Shown here piece by piece: positions 8,284-10,827 of a stretch of 10,827 nt of DNA. Made by a program: the position numbers and the translations under genes. The stretch covers positions 1 through 10,827 of the forward strand of contig JBDIBB010000126.1 in NCBI GenBank assembly GCA_039812685.1, in the 5' to 3' direction. The first letter of the stretch is position 1, and every line of letters starts with the position of its first letter. This DNA is from JBDIBB01 sp039812685. Lineage in GTDB: Bacteria; Acidobacteriota; Vicinamibacteria; Vicinamibacterales; JAFNAJ01. The notes beneath the pieces were generated by a model. It saw only the letters and a list, made by a program, of their open reading frames with translations. It did not search any database and was not told the origin of the DNA.

Positions 8284-9249
8284 TCACTCCACCAGCAGCC
8301 GGCCCGCGTCCATCACCTGGCGGTCGTCGAACCAGACGCTCGGTGAGAGCACGAGGCCGTCGAGGTGGCTGGCCACGCGCACGGTGCCGCCCATCGACTT
8401 GTTGTCGCCGAAGGCGATGTGGATGGTGCCCATCACCTTCTCGTCCTCGAGGATCACGCCGGTGACGCGCGCGCGGTCGTTGGTGCCGATGCCGAACTCG
8501 GCCACCGTGCGGCCGTCGGCGCCGTGCGGCTCCAGCAGTTCGCGCAGGCGATCGGCCTCGGGTCCGCCCTCGATCGTGGTGGCCAGGCCGTCCTCCACCG
8601 TGATGCGGATCGGCGCCGGCAGCAACCCCACGCCGGCCATCGAACCGTCGACCACCACCACGCCCTGCGACCGCCCCTCGATCGGCGCGAGGTAGGCTTC
8701 GCCGGTGGGCAGGTTGCCCCACTGGCCCTTCTCCCGGAAGAGCCCGGTGCTGGCGAGCGCGCGGCGTCCGGCCACGGGCATCGTGATGTCGGTGCCGCCG
8801 GGCGCGGTGACGCGGATCACCGCGGTCCGCTCCATGAGCGCGCAGATCCGCGCCGTCCGCGCCGCGATGGCGTGGTAGTCGGCGCTCATGCAGCGCACCA
8901 TGATCTCCTCGGTGACGTTGGGCAGCGTCGCGATGCGGACACCGCTGGCGCTCGCCGCGCGCCGGGCGTCGGTGTGCGTGAGCGACTTCGACGTGGGGCA
9001 CAGCGCCACGTCGACCATACCCATCAGCGCGGCCACCTCGGCTGGCGGCTCCTCGCCGTTGGTGCGTCGCGGGAGCATCTCGACGAGCAACACGTCGTGG
9101 CCCAGTGCGATCGCGGCCTGCCGCAGCGCGTAGCCGATGCGGCGCAGCGGCTCGTCGGTCACGACCAGGACGCGCTCGCCGGGCTGCACGCCCATGCAGT
9201 CGCGCACGCAGACGGTGGCGGCGTGGAGGAGGTCGGTGGGAATCGACAT
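8284..9249 (-). CDS. Metal-dependent aminopeptidase T (M29)/NicX-fold protein
   Basis: A 321-residue, probably cytoplasmic protein without signal peptide or membrane segment. It resembles aminopeptidase T (family M29) and the related dihydroxypyridine dioxygenase NicX. Candidate metal ligands occur in the order and approximate spacing of M29: E184 (PTGEAYLAP), E251 (VAEFGIGTN), H277 (GTIHIAFGDN) and the HxD pair H295/D297 (ASHLDG). M29 enzymes remove N-terminal residues from peptides using two metal ions; NicX uses a partly overlapping His/His/Asp site to open a pyridine ring, so the reaction is uncertain. It is shorter than classical AmpT/AmpS (about 400 residues), mainly at the N-terminus. 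The start at 9249 begins MSIPTDLLHAA. The in-frame extension to 9558 is Arg/Pro-rich, crosses the hairpin cluster and is rejected. There is no Shine-Dalgarno, but a -10-like TACAAT lies 6 bases upstream. It sits between two paralogous receptors, all in one direction. Confidence 0.82.
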   Translation of the reverse strand: MSIPTDLLHAATVCVRDCMGVQPGERVLVVTDEPLRRIGYALRQAAIALGHDVLLVEMLPRRTNGEEPPAEVAALMGMVDVALCPTSKSLTHTDARRAASASGVRIATLPNVTEEIMVRCMSADYHAIAARTARICALMERTAVIRVTAPGGTDITMPVAGRRALASTGLFREKGQWGNLPTGEAYLAPIEGRSQGVVVVDGSMAGVGLLPAPIRITVEDGLATTIEGGPEADRLRELLEPHGADGRTVAEFGIGTNDRARVTGVILEDEKVMGTIHIAFGDNKSMGGTVRVASHLDGLVLSPSVWFDDRQVMDAGRLLVE

Positions 9250-9255
9250 GGGGAG

Positions 9256-9261
9256 ATTGTA
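9256..9261 (-). promoter_or_regulatory. -10-like element directly before the M29-like start codon
   Basis: TACAAT ends 6 bases before the ATG at 9249. Transcription from it would begin at or next to the A of the ATG, giving a leaderless mRNA, which fits the absence of any purine-rich ribosome site. No good -35 hexamer is present 16-18 bases upstream. Confidence 0.4.
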
Positions 9262-9342
9262 GTGCTGGTGGGGGGAGGGATTCCCGGCATCCGTGCTCGA
9301 GCCACGGCGCGCGCGACGGGCCGCCCCGGAGTGACGCGGTGA

Positions 9343-9369
9343 GGGCCGCGCGTGCCGGGAACGCGGCCC
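9343..9369. repeat. Stem-loop 1 of the hairpin cluster
   Basis: A perfect 8-base stem (GGGCCGCG/CGCGGCCC) closes an 11-base loop. Two bases to the right begins the perfect palindrome at 9371-9382, which could compete for folding. Confidence 0.5.
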
Positions 9370-9404
9370 GCCGCCGCGGCGGTCGTGAGGGGAGGGAGAG
9401 GGCG

Positions 9405-9437
9405 CACCCGGGGCGTGCGGGTTGCACGCCCCGGGTG
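9405..9437 (-). terminator. Stem-loop 2 of the hairpin cluster, 14-base perfect stem
   Basis: CACCCGGGGCGTGC and GCACGCCCCGGGTG pair perfectly over 14 bases around a 5-base loop, the strongest simple hairpin in the window. Read on the minus strand it is followed by a pyrimidine-rich tract (CGCCCTCTCCCTCCCCTC) lacking a U-run. It could be a terminator for the upstream receptor or a structured element in the M29-like leader. The distance from the receptor stop (more than 230 bases) is long for a simple terminator. Confidence 0.5.
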
Positions 9438-9451
9438 GCGACAGGCGTTCG

Positions 9452-9488
9452 GCCGGCGACCGCCCCGGGGAGGAAAGCGGTCGCCGGC
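9452..9488 (-). terminator. Stem-loop 3 of the hairpin cluster, 12-base perfect stem
   Basis: GCCGGCGACCGC and GCGGTCGCCGGC pair perfectly around a 13-base loop that begins CCCGGGG and ends purine-rich (AGGAAA on the plus strand). It is the first of the cluster met after the partial receptor stop, 185 bases downstream. Its CCGCCCCGG core recalls the hairpin at 4797-4828 that follows the other receptor, so both may be 3'-end elements of the same kind. Confidence 0.5.
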
Positions 9489-9673
9489 TCGTGACGCGCC
9501 GGCCGGGAAGCCCAGCCGCCCGTGGCGAAAGTGGCGCTGCATTCGACGGGCGGGGCATCCCGGCTGGCGGCGTTGCTCCTCCCTCAAATACTGGCCGTAT
9601 TCTCGGTCGTCGCGCCTGGCCAGCCGGGCGCCGCGCCCGTCTCGGTGCGACGCGGCACTTCCACCACGGACTG

Positions 9674-10827
9674 CTAGAAGTAGAACTTCACGACCAGCTC
9701 AATCACCCGCGGCGCGCTGACTGTCGTCGTGATCAGCCCGAAGGTGTTCGGCGCCGAGATGTCGCGCGCCGGAGGCCCGAAGCTCGGGATGTTGAAGACG
9801 TTGAAGGCCTCTGCCCGGAACTCCACGTAGCGCGAGGCGTCGACCTTGAACCGCTTGCCGAGGACGAGGTCGATGTTCTTGTAACCGGGCGCCCGTGCCA
9901 CGCCCGTGGGGCAGTTGCCGAAGGTGCCGAGCGGCACCATGGCGAAGCCGTTGATGTCGAGCCACTTGGTGATCGACTGGTCCGACGGCTTCCAGTTGCC
10001 GACGCAGTTGGGCCGCTCGTTGCCGCGCTCGCCCTGGAGCGAGCGGGCGCGACCGTCGGTGACGGTGACGGGAACGCCGGAGCGTGCCTGGAAGATCCCG
10101 CTCAGACGCCATCCGCCGAGCAGCGCGTTGGTCACGGCATTCCAGTCCGATCCCAGCTTCTTGCCGCTGCCAATCGGCAGCTCGTAGGTCGCCGAGACGT
10201 TGAGGTTGTGGCGGACGTCGAAGAAGGCCGGACCCCAGTCGCCCTCGGGATCGTAGGTGTTCTGCCAGTAGGCGCCGGCCGAGGCGACGACAGCGCCGCC
10301 GCCGTAGTAGCCGAGGTTGTTGGTCATCGCCTTGCCGAGGGTGTAGGACACCATGTACTCGAGGCCGCCGACGTTGCGCTGCCGCAGGCCGGCCTGCAGC
10401 GAGTTGTACTGGCTGCGGGCGAGCGAGGTGGTGGTGGCGATCGTCGTGATGAGCGGCTGGGCCTTGTAGAGCGGCCGGCGCGTCGCCTTCGGCGCCCACG
10501 TCAACGGGTCGCCCACGCCCGGCAGCGCCTGGTTGCCCTCGACCGGCGCGACGAGGTGATCGGCCTTGTGCCCGACGTAGCCAATCTGCGCCGACATCGC
10601 CGACGACAACTGGTATTCGACGAAGGCGTTGTACTGCTGCGTGAACTGCGGCCGCAGATCCGGATCGAACGCGCGGACGTTGCCGGTGGGCGTGGTGCCG
10701 GCGACGAGATCGGCGAAGCCGGCCGAGGCGCTGCCGGCGCCGGTCGTGGCGTCGTAGTTGACGTTGGACTCGAAGAAGAAGGGCGGGTTCATCGGCAGGC
10801 GCAGGTTGGCGCCGGTGCCCTCCATGA
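9674..10827 (-). CDS. Oar-like TonB-dependent receptor, C-terminal part (truncated by window edge)
   Basis: The last 383 residues or so of a beta-barrel receptor; the frame is open at the window edge and its beginning lies outside. The apparent initial Met at 10825 is internal: it corresponds to M698 of the complete receptor, in the shared stretch MEGTGANLRLP. Alignment with residues 698-1081 of that receptor gives about 80% identity with a single one-residue gap, and it ends in the same way (RVIELVVK then FYF). The two proteins are therefore close paralogues from duplication. Differences cluster in short surface-like stretches (for example YYGGGAVVASAG versus FYGAAGFVNSEG and the YVGHKADHLVAP region), which suits extracellular loops that contact ligand. 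The N-terminal domain and plug are inferred only from the paralogue. Confidence 0.92.
   Translation of the reverse strand, partial: MEGTGANLRLPMNPPFFFESNVNYDATTGAGSASAGFADLVAGTTPTGNVRAFDPDLRPQFTQQYNAFVEYQLSSAMSAQIGYVGHKADHLVAPVEGNQALPGVGDPLTWAPKATRRPLYKAQPLITTIATTTSLARSQYNSLQAGLRQRNVGGLEYMVSYTLGKAMTNNLGYYGGGAVVASAGAYWQNTYDPEGDWGPAFFDVRHNLNVSATYELPIGSGKKLGSDWNAVTNALLGGWRLSGIFQARSGVPVTVTDGRARSLQGERGNERPNCVGNWKPSDQSITKWLDINGFAMVPLGTFGNCPTGVARAPGYKNIDLVLGKRFKVDASRYVEFRAEAFNVFNIPSFGPPARDISAPNTFGLITTTVSAPRVIELVVKFYF
10461..10541. repeat. 81-base segment identical in both receptor genes, copy 2
   Basis: Partner of 5638-5718 in the same orientation, about 4.8 kb away. The pair is long enough to support homologous recombination that would delete or amplify the interval holding the M29-like gene. 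Confidence 0.9.

Larger units (their letters stand above)
9250..9673. other. 424-base gene-free interval between the partial receptor and the M29-like gene
   Basis: No reading frame here has a ribosome site or recognisable protein; frames crossing it encode Arg/Pro/Ala-rich shadow sequence. It holds three strong stem-loops (9343-9488), a 12-base perfect palindrome CCGCCGCGGCGG (9371-9382), a small A/T-rich inverted repeat AATAC-TGGCC-GTATT (9587-9601), and a -10-like TACAAT next to the M29-like start. It is the longest non-coding stretch in the window. Confidence 0.7.

Noticed and set aside
9343..9488. Mobile-element ends or a CRISPR-like array suggested by the clustered inverted repeats
   Set aside because: The three stems differ in sequence and spacing, there are no regularly spaced repeats, no target-site duplication that I can see, and no transposase gene nearby.
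9250..9558. A 103-residue N-terminal extension of the M29-like protein
   Set aside because: It is Arg/Pro-rich, runs through the stem-loop cluster, and the family-like sequence begins only at MSIPTDLLHA.
9352..9720. A 122-codon plus-strand frame in the intergenic region
   Set aside because: Arg-rich, crosses two hairpins and runs into the receptor stop region; no ribosome site or recognisable motif.

Overview
The window is very GC-rich with strong G/C bias at third codon positions. Every gene I can support lies on the minus strand, so transcription runs from right to left. Two large Oar-like TonB-dependent receptors, each related to the receptors with an N-terminal carboxypeptidase-regulatory-like domain that are expanded in Acidobacteriota, a secreted M28 peptidase with a PA-type insert, and a receiver-less winged-helix regulator with a hydrophobic C-terminal half together suggest a member of the Acidobacteriota, perhaps Vicinamibacteria. 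That taxonomic placement is inference from family content and composition; no marker gene is present.

Layout in order of transcription, from right to left. (1) 10827-9674: the C-terminal third of a TonB-dependent receptor, truncated by the window edge. (2) 9673-9250: a 424-base gap without a gene, holding three strong GC-rich stem-loops. (3) 9249-8284: a metal-dependent peptidase-like protein of the aminopeptidase T (M29)/NicX fold, possibly translated from a leaderless mRNA. (4) 8093-4848: a complete 1081-residue TonB-dependent receptor, paralogous to the first, with a TTGACA-containing promoter candidate and a hairpin in its leader. A strong hairpin lies about 20 bases after its stop. (5) 4683-3007: a secreted M28-family zinc peptidase with its own promoter candidate, leader hairpin and Shine-Dalgarno. 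(6) 2985-1519: an OmpR/PhoB-type winged-helix DNA-binding domain fused to a polytopic Gly/Ala-rich membrane region, 21 bases behind the peptidase stop. (7) 1433-159: a CreD-like inner-membrane protein, 85 bases behind the regulator. (8) 158-1: a non-coding end with a small hairpin and an imperfect two-copy direct repeat.

Functional reading. The two receptors plus two peptidase-like genes could form a locus for outer-membrane uptake and breakdown of peptides. The regulator and the CreD-like protein look like a membrane-based sensory pair that may be co-transcribed with the M28 peptidase. Both ideas rest on neighbourhood only. No RNA genes, CRISPR arrays, transposase genes or prophage genes were seen. 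I do not see a clear new multi-gene system. The most unusual items are the polytopic winged-helix regulator beside a CreD-like protein, the hairpin cluster at 9343-9488, and an 81-base perfect match between the two receptor genes.
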